From Verrucomicrobiia bacterium (GTDB taxonomy: Bacteria; Verrucomicrobiota; Verrucomicrobiia; Limisphaerales; UBA11358), in the NCBI GenBank assembly GCA_031290985.1, contig JARLJW010000050.1, positions 1 through 48,672 of the forward strand: 48,672 bases of DNA. The letters run 5' to 3'. The position numbers and the translations under genes are program-made. Below are positions 16,482 to 23,839 of the stretch, one piece after another. Each line of letters begins with the position of its first letter. The first letter of the stretch is position 1. Below the pieces are notes generated by a model. The model saw only the letters and a program-made list of their open reading frames with translations, searched no databases and was not told where the DNA came from.

Positions 16482-17405
16482 GTGAACCTAAGTCGTAACA
16501 GTTTGGAACGGCGGTCGTCGCCCGCCCCGGGCGGTGATGCTCACGCGTGTCCCGCGTCACCTGTCACCCGTCACTCGTCCCGCGCCTTCACGCTCATCGA
16601 GTTGCTGGTCGTCATCTCCATCCTCGGCATCCTCGCTGCATTGACCGTCCCCGCGCTCAAAAATCTTGGCAAGTCCAACGTCGCCGTCAGCGCCGCTCGC
16701 CAGATGCTTGATGATGTCGGCCGCGCCCGCCAGCTCGCCATCACCCATCGCACGACCGTTTACATGGTTTTCGTGTCCACGAACTACTGGCTGTCTCCGT
16801 ACCTCATACAGCCTAATATCACCAATAGCTATAGCTCGAACGAGATGAGCGTCCTGACGGGGCTCATTGACAAGCAGCTCACGGGGTACACCTACATCTC
16901 CTACGGTGCCTTGGGCGATCAGCCGGGCAGTCATGTCTGGCAATACCTTGCTTCCTGGCAGGCCCTGCCGGACAACTCCTTTATCGCCGGCTGGAAATTC
17001 CAGCCGTCAACCGTGCCCACCATCGTTGGGGCGGGCGCGCAGCGATTTACGGTGTACCCTTTCAATTTCAGTTCCCCCACGTTGACGACACCTCCCGGCC
17101 TGCCGTTTCCCGATGCCGCCGCCTCCATGCCGCGGCCTCAGATGCCCTACATCGCGTTTAATTACCTCGGCCAATTGACGGATAACGGTGTTGATCCCGC
17201 CACGGCGGATGAATACATCCCCCTCGCGCAAGGGGCGGTGGGCTTCGGCTACGATGGCGCCACCAAGCAGCCCCAGTTGTCCTACGTCCCTCCCGAGGCC
17301 GTCACCGAAGCTCCGTCCGGCAACAGCACCAACTCCATGTTCACCCTTGTCCATATCGACGCGCTCACCGGTCGCGCGCGGCTCGAATTCCAGAAGGTGC
17401 AATGA
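16482..17405 (+). CDS. GspH-like pseudopilin (Verru_Chthon cassette D-like)
   Basis: A 307-residue prepilin-like protein, beginning at GTG 16482, four bases after the previous stop. The leader is about 35 residues and ends HSSRA before FTLIELLVV. TTG at residue 8 is an alternative start. Features after the N-terminal helix, such as AARQMLDDVGRARQLAITHRTTVYMVF, are typical of GspH-like minor pseudopilins. Its stop overlaps the next start (ATGA at 17402). In order and type it corresponds to protein D of the Verru_Chthon cassette. This is by resemblance; no profile was run. Confidence 0.8.
   Translation: MNLSRNSLERRSSPAPGGDAHACPASPVTRHSSRAFTLIELLVVISILGILAALTVPALKNLGKSNVAVSAARQMLDDVGRARQLAITHRTTVYMVFVSTNYWLSPYLIQPNITNSYSSNEMSVLTGLIDKQLTGYTYISYGALGDQPGSHVWQYLASWQALPDNSFIAGWKFQPSTVPTIVGAGAQRFTVYPFNFSSPTLTTPPGLPFPDAAASMPRPQMPYIAFNYLGQLTDNGVDPATADEYIPLAQGAVGFGYDGATKQPQLSYVPPEAVTEAPSGNSTNSMFTLVHIDALTGRARLEFQKVQ
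16549..16579. repeat. Heptamer-period tract in a prepilin leader
   Basis: GTC triplets at 16549, 16556, 16563, 16570 and 16577 are spaced exactly 7 bp, with CCGC, ACCT, ACCC and ACTC between them. The tract ends eight bases before the Phe codon that starts the mature protein (16587). Confidence 0.9.
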
Positions 17406-18385
17406 AAATTTCAACCGCCATATCTCCCGCCGCCATCCGCCCGCAGACGCCGGTGGCTGAGACGTTTGTTCCTGATACGGAGTGCGGCCGTCCCCGGCCG
17501 CAGCAATTTCCAGAGGGCAAAGAGCTTTGGTGGTTTCAACGCGGCCTGGTTCGCGAACGTTGCTGCGCCCGGGGACGGGCGCACTCCGCGCCCGCCGCCT
17601 CGCGCGCCGCGCAGTCTTGTCCCTCGTCCCCCGTCCCCCGTAACCGGGAGGAAGGGTTTACCATGATCGAGATCGCCATCTGCCTCGCCATCATCGGCGT
17701 GGCCCTGGTCGGCATCATCGGCGTGCTGCCGTACGGCATGAACACCCAGCGCGACAACCGCGAGGAGACCGTCATCGGCCAGGATGCCAATGTCCTGGTC
17801 GAACTCATCCGCAACGGTGCGCGCGGCGCGGATGACCTCACCAATTACGTTTACGCCATCACGAACTATCAGGTTCTCTATCCCACCAACCTGACGGCTC
17901 CGGTTCCCAACGGGCCCCTCGGCTGGGACTCGACCACGCTCACCAGTGGTGCCAAGATCATCGGTCTGTTGAGCACCCCCGAGTTCGTCGATATTCAATA
18001 TCACATCACGAACAACATTTTCAGCGGCGGCTACAGCAACCATATCGTGGCTTACATCCGTTCCATGAGCGGTCTGGCGGCGGAAAAACCGCCGCAGAAC
18101 AACCAGATCATGCGCGACGATACCTTCTCCTACCGCCTGTTCATCTTGAATGCCCCGCTGGCCCAGGATACCAACTATAATGACCAGGCTTATAACCGGC
18201 AGCTTGCCGCGTCTTACCACGACTTGCGTCTGCAGTTCACCTGGCCCGTGCTGCCCAACCGCAAGGTGGGGGGCGGGGGACCGCAGAATTTCCGCACGGC
18301 CGTGGCCGGCCAGGTCGAACACCAGTACGTTAATAACAGCGATCTCTATTTTTACCGTCCGCAATCCTTTTCCACTTCGCCGTGA
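17402..18385 (+). CDS. GspI-like pseudopilin (Verru_Chthon B-like) with 85-residue leader
   Basis: A 327-residue prepilin-like protein. The start ATG overlaps the previous stop (ATGA), typical of translational coupling. The leader is 85 residues and ends NREEG, then FTMIEIAICLAIIGVALVGIIGVLPYG with Glu+5, close to GspI and to cassette protein B (LLPVG-like end). The leader DNA contains palindrome B and a heptamer tract. Between codon 18 (GTG) and the Phe codon there is no ATG, GTG or TTG in frame, so palindrome B must be translated if the class III leader is made. A near-perfect GGAGGAAGG lies just before an internal ATG at 17663, which would give a leaderless form. Confidence 0.8.
   Translation: MKISTAISPAAIRPQTPVAETFVPDTECGRPRPQQFPEGKELWWFQRGLVRERCCARGRAHSAPAASRAAQSCPSSPVPRNREEGFTMIEIAICLAIIGVALVGIIGVLPYGMNTQRDNREETVIGQDANVLVELIRNGARGADDLTNYVYAITNYQVLYPTNLTAPVPNGPLGWDSTTLTSGAKIIGLLSTPEFVDIQYHITNNIFSGGYSNHIVAYIRSMSGLAAEKPPQNNQIMRDDTFSYRLFILNAPLAQDTNYNDQAYNRQLAASYHDLRLQFTWPVLPNRKVGGGGPQNFRTAVAGQVEHQYVNNSDLYFYRPQSFSTSP
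17478..17588. repeat. Palindromic element B inside a prepilin leader
   Basis: Inverted arms of 29 bp (17478-17506 and 17560-17588) match at 27 of 29 positions. The core is GTCCCCGG, and the arms begin CGGAGTGCGG and end CGCACTCCG. The two mismatches are symmetric within the arm, so each arm's own small palindrome is also kept. The 53-bp centre holds CAAAGAGCTTTGG, a short internal palindrome. The whole element is read through in frame. Confidence 0.85.
17619..17642. repeat. Heptamer-period tract in a prepilin leader
   Basis: GTC at 17619, 17626 and 17633, then GTA at 17640, all 7 bp apart, in the leader of the GspI-like gene. It ends 15 bases before the Phe codon at 17657. Confidence 0.75.
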
Positions 18386-19407
18386 ACCTGAAACCAGCCA
18401 CATCCAATTCGGCCGTAGGGCAGGCTTTCCAGCCTGCCAGTTCACGGAACTTTCCAGTTCCGTATCTGGCGACTGGAAAGTCGCCCGCACCGGCAGGCTG
18501 GAAGGCCTGCCCTACGGGGCGCTCCGCCTTTTCGCTCGTGGAACTGCTCATCGTCATGACCTTGCTGGCGCTCATCGTGCTGGCCTTGATGGATGTTTTC
18601 AGCAGCACCCAGCGCGCCTTCCGCGCCAGCGTCACCCAGTCGGACATCCTTGAGGGCAGCCGCGCTGCCATGGACATGATTACCGCGGATTTGCGCAAGA
18701 TGACGGTTGCCAATGGCAACACCAGTTATGCGAACCGGGACGTCAATTTTTGCACCGTCTCAAATGGTTTCAACTATACGCCATACGGCTCCCCGTCCTA
18801 CCTGCCGTTGTTGCAGAGCCTGCCCGGCTCCCCCAACAGCAGCCGGACCAATCTGCTGCAATACTTTTTCATCCTCGGCCGCGAAAACACCAAATGGACC
18901 GGCACCGGTTACGTCGTGGACACCACCTCCGGCAATCCGCTCTACCCGCTCTACCGCTATCATTGGGAGATCCCCACCGTCAATCCGCCGCGCATGTTGT
19001 TCACCAATTTTCTGGCCCAGATCAACAATGGCACCTGGACCAACATGAGCCATCTGCTGGATGGCGTGGTGCATCTCGTCGTCCGGCCCTCGGACGCCAA
19101 CGGCGTCTGGCTGGGCAACGCTTACAATTTGGGGCAGTTCCCGCCCTTGGGTGCTTTTTTCTACAACCCCTCCCCAAACGAGCTGAATGTTGATTTTTCC
19201 GGCGCGGCCGTCCCGGGCTCCGTCGAAGTGCAGATGGCCGTGATGGAAGACCGGGCACTCGCGCGGGCCACCTCCTTGCCCTTCACTACGCCCGTCCCGC
19301 TGTCGAATGACCGGCGCACCATCTATCTTTCCGGCCAGTCCGGCGCGGTTCATGTCTTCCGCCAGACCGTGACCATCCCGAACGTCGACCGCTCGGTCTA
19401 TCAATGA
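18382..19407 (+). CDS. GspJ-like pseudopilin (Verru_Chthon C-like) with palindrome in leader
   Basis: A 341-residue prepilin-like protein that begins at GTG 18382, overlapping the previous stop (GTGA). The leader is 49 residues and ends GRSA before FSLVELLIV with Glu+5. After the helix, STQRAFRASVTQSDILEGSRAAMDMITADLRKMT resembles GspJ minor pseudopilins and cassette protein C. The leader is mostly the translation of palindrome C (GQAFQPA ... GWKACPT). No in-frame ATG, GTG or TTG lies between the first codon and the Phe, so the element is part of the translated preprotein. The stop overlaps the next ATG. Confidence 0.82.
   Translation: MNLKPATSNSAVGQAFQPASSRNFPVPYLATGKSPAPAGWKACPTGRSAFSLVELLIVMTLLALIVLALMDVFSSTQRAFRASVTQSDILEGSRAAMDMITADLRKMTVANGNTSYANRDVNFCTVSNGFNYTPYGSPSYLPLLQSLPGSPNSSRTNLLQYFFILGRENTKWTGTGYVVDTTSGNPLYPLYRYHWEIPTVNPPRMLFTNFLAQINNGTWTNMSHLLDGVVHLVVRPSDANGVWLGNAYNLGQFPPLGAFFYNPSPNELNVDFSGAAVPGSVEVQMAVMEDRALARATSLPFTTPVPLSNDRRTIYLSGQSGAVHVFRQTVTIPNVDRSVYQ
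18414..18516. repeat. Palindromic element C: four hairpins with TTCC/GGAA loops
   Basis: Outer arms of 25 bp (18414-18438, 18492-18516) match at 24 positions. Four hairpins can form in series: GGCAGGCT-TTCC-AGCCTGCC (18419-18438), CGGAACT-TTCC-AGTTCCG (18445-18462), GCGACT-GGAA-AGTCGC (18469-18484) and GGCAGGCT-GGAA-GGCCTGCC (18492-18511). The two halves mirror each other. It lies in frame in a prepilin leader. A second, degraded copy is at 23709. Confidence 0.9.
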
Positions 19408-22400
19408 AAATTTCACTTCCAAACCCCCCATTGCGAACCCCGATTTCAAAAGGACCGGCAGTGACCCCTATTCGTCATTCGTCATCAGGTGTCAGTCATT
19501 CCCGGCGCGCCTCGCGCTCGGGCATGGCCTTGGTCATCACGCTCATCATGCTGTCGGTCACGCTCATCATGGCCATCGCGTTTCTGGCCATCTCCCGGCG
19601 CGAACGCATCTCCGTCGGTTCCAGCACGGATGGCACGGTCGCGCGCTTCGCCACGGACACCGGGCTCGCCGCCGCCGAATCACAGATCATCGCGAACATC
19701 TATTCCACCACCAATGCCGCGTTCTACGATTACAACCTGCTGGTCTCCACCAACTACATCAACCCGTTCGGGTACGTCATCGGCAGTCAGAGCCCGACCA
19801 ACGTGAACTATGATTATCGCAGTGATGGCGTGGGGTTGAATGGTGCGGACTTCGATCAAAACGTCGCCAACCTCCAAATCCTGCCCCGCGCCCCGGTCCT
19901 GATCTCCGCCACCGATACCAATGGCCGGTTCTATCTCGACCTCAACCGCAATGGCAAGTTTGAAGATACCGGCGTCCTGCCGTTCTCGGTGGGCATCGAT
20001 GGCACAGTTTTCAATACCCCCTTTCCCAACGCCATCGGCGATCCCCAATGGATCGGTGTATTGGAACGTCCCGGCCTCCCGCACTCCGCGGACAACAAGT
20101 TCACCTCCCGTTACTGCTTCATCGCGCTGCCGATCGGCGAGTCGCTGGATATCAATGCCATTCACAATCAGGTTTTTGATGAGAACCTGGGCTCTCCGGG
20201 GACGATGGCTTATAACATCCACGATCCGTATTATCGGAACCAGGGCGTCGGCTCGTGGGAGATAAACTTGGCCGCGTTTCTGGCGGACTTGAACACCAAT
20301 CAATGGGGGCAGGTCATTGGCAACCCGGTGAACGGGAACACCACCTATTATTACTATCAGTACCTTTTTCCGGAAAACCGCGGCTGGGCGTTTCTGGATG
20401 CCCAGCGCCTGCTGGATTATCGCTACAACAACACCTACACCTCGCTCGCCGCGGCCGGCAATTTGTTTGGATGGAAGCCCCTCATCGCCGCCGGCGTCCT
20501 GCCGTTTGACAACATTGATCTCTACAGCGATGGCCCGGAGCAATTCGCCACCACCAACATCATGGAAAGTTTGCTGAGGGATGACGTCACCCTGCCGTGG
20601 GCGGGGGCGGATAATGCCAACCGGTTTTACACGCCCAGCGATTTCTTTGACCGGAGCAAAACCCAGTTTGGGGTTCCCGGCGGCGTGTTCGGCTTCACCG
20701 ACCGCCTGAACAATGCCGGCACCAACACGTACAACTCCCCGCAGAGCACGATTCCGACCTACGACCGCTACACGTTCTACCGCATGCTCGACCAGTTGGG
20801 CACTGACAGCCTGCCGGACTCCGCCGGCAAGCTGAACCTGAACTGGAAGAACGCCATCGTCACCTACAACCCAGACCCGGCCAGTGACATTTACGTGAGC
20901 ACCACCATCGTGCCGGACATGGAGACCAACCTGTATGAATGGACGCCGCGTGATTTCTTCTGCGCCGCCGCCGACCAGATGCTGAAGGTTTACACCACCA
21001 ACTGGTTCCAGGCCGGCCCGAGCAACTATCTGGTCACCTATTTTGGAACCAATTATGCCATCCCGATCGACAGCTACACCGGCTTCGGCCTGACCAACGT
21101 GCCCTATTTTGGCGTGACCAACCAGGTGCCCGCCTTTGGGCTGGCGAACATCCCGGTGTCGGTGAACGGTAATTTTGTGTATTCGCCCGCCGTCAACCGC
21201 GTGCTCCAGCTCGCCGCGAACATCTTTGACGCCGGCACCAATGATTTTTATCCGCACGTCTTCCGTCCCACGTTTTGGGTGACGAATGAATGGAGCGGGA
21301 GAAATGTCTATATCAACGGCTATCAAGAAGTGTCGTCCTTGACCGGGTTTACCCCGCCAACCACCACTTCGCTCGGCCTGCCGCCGCTGGATCAGCCGGT
21401 GGATTTGTCCTTCCTGCCGTTTGGGGTCACGTCTGGCTTGGGTAATAAATTTGGCAATGTTTATGGCATCCCGTGGATCGTCGGGGCCAAGAAGTTCATG
21501 CCCAACTTCAACGAGTTTTATGCGTTCAACACGGCGCAAGTCACCCGCAAGCTCCAGTTCAACCGCACGCAGGCACCGATCGCCTGGAGCGGGACGGATG
21601 AGGCAAAATATACCACCAACCAGATGCTCAATCTGAGCATCACCAATCACATCGGCTTTTCGTTCTGGAATTCCTATGCGGCGAATTATCCCGGCCTGCC
21701 TTATGTGTATGCCCAGGATTACATCACCATGCGGCTGTCCTATGGCTCGTTTAGCTATACCTACTCCACCAATTTCATCTGGGCCCGAACCCCCAGTCCT
21801 TGGATCGGATCGGGCTGGGATACGAGCGTGCAGCCCCGGAAGTTCAATAACGGCAACTCGTTCTGGGCGGGGGCGTTTGAATTCCCGTTTGTCCATGAGG
21901 CGTCGCTGGATTTGGATCAGAATGGCAACCCGCAGGGCACGGGTTTCAAGACGGAAACTTTTGTTGGCGCACCGACCACCCTGCCGCCGTTTCCGGCGTA
22001 TGAAGAAGACACGACCAACCGCTTTCAGGCGGTCATCTTGGATAACGGCCACGTCCTCGATTACGTGCAGTTTTACGGTCCGGTCTCAGTGCGGAATTTG
22101 GGGGATGATATAAGTGATCCAAATTCGGGTTCCTATGACCATTATATGTGGAGCACCAATGGCACGGGCCTCGGTTCGCCGGCCACCGGTGTCAACTGGG
22201 GGGTGCAGCATCAGATTGAGGTTTCTGAGAGCGGTCAGAACCTCCCGCCGGGAGCCTGGGTGGATCCACCCAACATGCCCGCCGGTCTTCAAGGCAACAA
22301 ACCCGCCGAGGCGGCCATGTTTAAAGGTTTCTTTTTGGCGTCGTGGACTTACTCCGGCACGCCCACCAAGACTTACTACAATACCAATCTGGTTCAGCAG

Positions 22401-23630
22401 GCGCCCTATACCCCGACGCGCACGGTGGTGTCGCCGACTCTTTGGATCGTTAATGATCCTTTGGTGCATAATTTGAGTAGTGATCTGACCCAGCCCGTGC
22501 CTGAATCGAGCGCGGTCACAAACGGCGTGGCGAAAAGTGATGATCCTTCCGTGCCACCGGTTCCCATCCCGAATTTAAGCCAGCCGCCCGATCGTTACCA
22601 GCCGTGGGGCATGAATGCACAGATGAACGGCGTGGTCGGGGTGTTGCGTGATGATTATGGGAATGCCAGCTATAATCTGGCCTACCGCGACCCGCTGGTG
22701 TGGGGCTCGGATAATTGGGATTTCCCCACCAATCGATATCCCACCGTCGGCTGGCTCGGCCGGGTGCATCGCGGCACGCCGTGGCAGACCGTTTATCTCA
22801 AGTCCACCAACCTGCTTGATTTCGTCGATTCCGCCCAGGCCGATTCCAGGGTAGGGCTGGTCACTTGGAAAACTTGGACGGGTGACTTCAATGAATTTGA
22901 TGCGGATAAATCCAAGCCCATCCAGGATGAATTGCTGTTCGACATCTTCACCGCCGCGCCCAACGCCAACGCCTCGCGTGGCGCGCTGTCCGTGAACCAA
23001 AAGCATCCCGCCGCCTGGTCGGCTGTGTTGGGCGGTCTTGAAGTCATCACCAACATCACCTCCACGCCCGATTACCGGTTCCCGCCGGTCTATGGCAACG
23101 TGCTCGCCGACCCGGCCGGGGTGGACCTGGTGGATTCCCCCGTCTGGCAGATCGTCAACAACGGGGTGAACGGCATCAACGCCATCCGGGCCGGCATGTA
23201 TCCCGGCGGCTTTCCGCACGCCGGTGACATCCTGCGTGTGCCCCTGCTTTCGGATCAATCACCCTTCCTCAACCAGAGCGACTCCTCCCGCACCGAATTT
23301 GACCTTAGCGATGAGGCGTACGAACGGCTGCCGGAGCAGATCATGGGCTTGGTGCGATCCCCCGTTGCGCCCCGTTATGTGATTTACACCTACGGGCAGA
23401 CCTTGAAACCCGCGCCGGACGGCACGGTCCTGTCCGGCCAGTTTTTCGGGCTCGTGACCAACTATCAGGTCGTGGCCGAGAGCGCCACCCGCGCCGTCAT
23501 CTCCGTCCAGCCCGTCGTGACCAACGGCGTCATGAACCAGTTGATCAACGGCAGTTATGTTCCCGTTACCGGTCCCGCCACGAATTATAATATCAAGGTG
23601 GAAAGCTTTAACGTGCTGCCACCGGACTGA
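19404..23630 (+). CDS. Very large GspK/PilX-like protein (Verru_Chthon A-like)
   Basis: A 1408-residue protein starting at an ATGA overlap with the previous gene. About 40 leader residues end RRASRSG, followed by MALVITLIMLSVTLIMAIAF and then ISRRERISVGSS, the N-terminal pattern of GspK/PilX proteins; position +5 is not Glu, as is usual for GspK. The following DTGLAAAESQIIANI segment also fits PilX. The rest is a long Tyr/Asn/Thr-rich region with many aromatic residues and no domain that I recognise. Classical GspK has about 320 residues, so this is more than four times as long. It matches protein A of the Verru_Chthon cassette in size and position, and may form a large extracellular tip. No membrane segment other than the N-terminal helix is evident. 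Confidence 0.8.
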   Translation: MKISLPNPPLRTPISKGPAVTPIRHSSSGVSHSRRASRSGMALVITLIMLSVTLIMAIAFLAISRRERISVGSSTDGTVARFATDTGLAAAESQIIANIYSTTNAAFYDYNLLVSTNYINPFGYVIGSQSPTNVNYDYRSDGVGLNGADFDQNVANLQILPRAPVLISATDTNGRFYLDLNRNGKFEDTGVLPFSVGIDGTVFNTPFPNAIGDPQWIGVLERPGLPHSADNKFTSRYCFIALPIGESLDINAIHNQVFDENLGSPGTMAYNIHDPYYRNQGVGSWEINLAAFLADLNTNQWGQVIGNPVNGNTTYYYYQYLFPENRGWAFLDAQRLLDYRYNNTYTSLAAAGNLFGWKPLIAAGVLPFDNIDLYSDGPEQFATTNIMESLLRDDVTLPWAGADNANRFYTPSDFFDRSKTQFGVPGGVFGFTDRLNNAGTNTYNSPQSTIPTYDRYTFYRMLDQLGTDSLPDSAGKLNLNWKNAIVTYNPDPASDIYVSTTIVPDMETNLYEWTPRDFFCAAADQMLKVYTTNWFQAGPSNYLVTYFGTNYAIPIDSYTGFGLTNVPYFGVTNQVPAFGLANIPVSVNGNFVYSPAVNRVLQLAANIFDAGTNDFYPHVFRPTFWVTNEWSGRNVYINGYQEVSSLTGFTPPTTTSLGLPPLDQPVDLSFLPFGVTSGLGNKFGNVYGIPWIVGAKKFMPNFNEFYAFNTAQVTRKLQFNRTQAPIAWSGTDEAKYTTNQMLNLSITNHIGFSFWNSYAANYPGLPYVYAQDYITMRLSYGSFSYTYSTNFIWARTPSPWIGSGWDTSVQPRKFNNGNSFWAGAFEFPFVHEASLDLDQNGNPQGTGFKTETFVGAPTTLPPFPAYEEDTTNRFQAVILDNGHVLDYVQFYGPVSVRNLGDDISDPNSGSYDHYMWSTNGTGLGSPATGVNWGVQHQIEVSESGQNLPPGAWVDPPNMPAGLQGNKPAEAAMFKGFFLASWTYSGTPTKTYYNTNLVQQAPYTPTRTVVSPTLWIVNDPLVHNLSSDLTQPVPESSAVTNGVAKSDDPSVPPVPIPNLSQPPDRYQPWGMNAQMNGVVGVLRDDYGNASYNLAYRDPLVWGSDNWDFPTNRYPTVGWLGRVHRGTPWQTVYLKSTNLLDFVDSAQADSRVGLVTWKTWTGDFNEFDADKSKPIQDELLFDIFTAAPNANASRGALSVNQKHPAAWSAVLGGLEVITNITSTPDYRFPPVYGNVLADPAGVDLVDSPVWQIVNNGVNGINAIRAGMYPGGFPHAGDILRVPLLSDQSPFLNQSDSSRTEFDLSDEAYERLPEQIMGLVRSPVAPRYVIYTYGQTLKPAPDGTVLSGQFFGLVTNYQVVAESATRAVISVQPVVTNGVMNQLINGSYVPVTGPATNYNIKVESFNVLPPD
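19474..19497. repeat. Degenerate heptamer-period tract in the GspK-like leader
   Basis: GTC at 19474 and 19481, GGT at 19488 and GTC at 19495 keep a 7-bp register. The tract lies 27 bases before the codon that begins the hydrophobic helix (19524). Confidence 0.55.
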
Positions 23631-23708
23631 GGGCGGTTGGCTGGCTGGATTTTTGGATGAAGTCTATGTTGGCGTTGTGGCCAAAATGGGTGAGGGTAGG
23701 GGCGATAA

Positions 23709-23819
23709 CGTAGGGCAGGCTTTCGAGCCTGCCGGTTCACCGGACTTTCCAGTCCGGTGTTCCAAGGGACGACTGGCAAGTCGTCTTTCGGCGGAATGCC
23801 TGCCGGTGGTGGCCCCACC
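23709..23819. repeat. Palindromic element C, degraded second copy
   Basis: Left arm 23709-23733 differs from the copy at 18414 at one base. The two inner hairpins are CGGACT-TTCC-AGTCCG (23741-23756) and ACGACT-GGCA-AGTCGT (23769-23784). The first has lost a base pair on both sides, and the second has A:T instead of G:C at the outermost pair, so pairing is kept. The right arm has decayed, with GCCTGCC at 23798-23804 remaining. A small hairpin GGTGG/CCACC (23805-23819) follows, 20 bp before the giant gene. Confidence 0.8.
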
Positions 23820-23839
23820 GCCAGGTGGTTTAATTTGTT

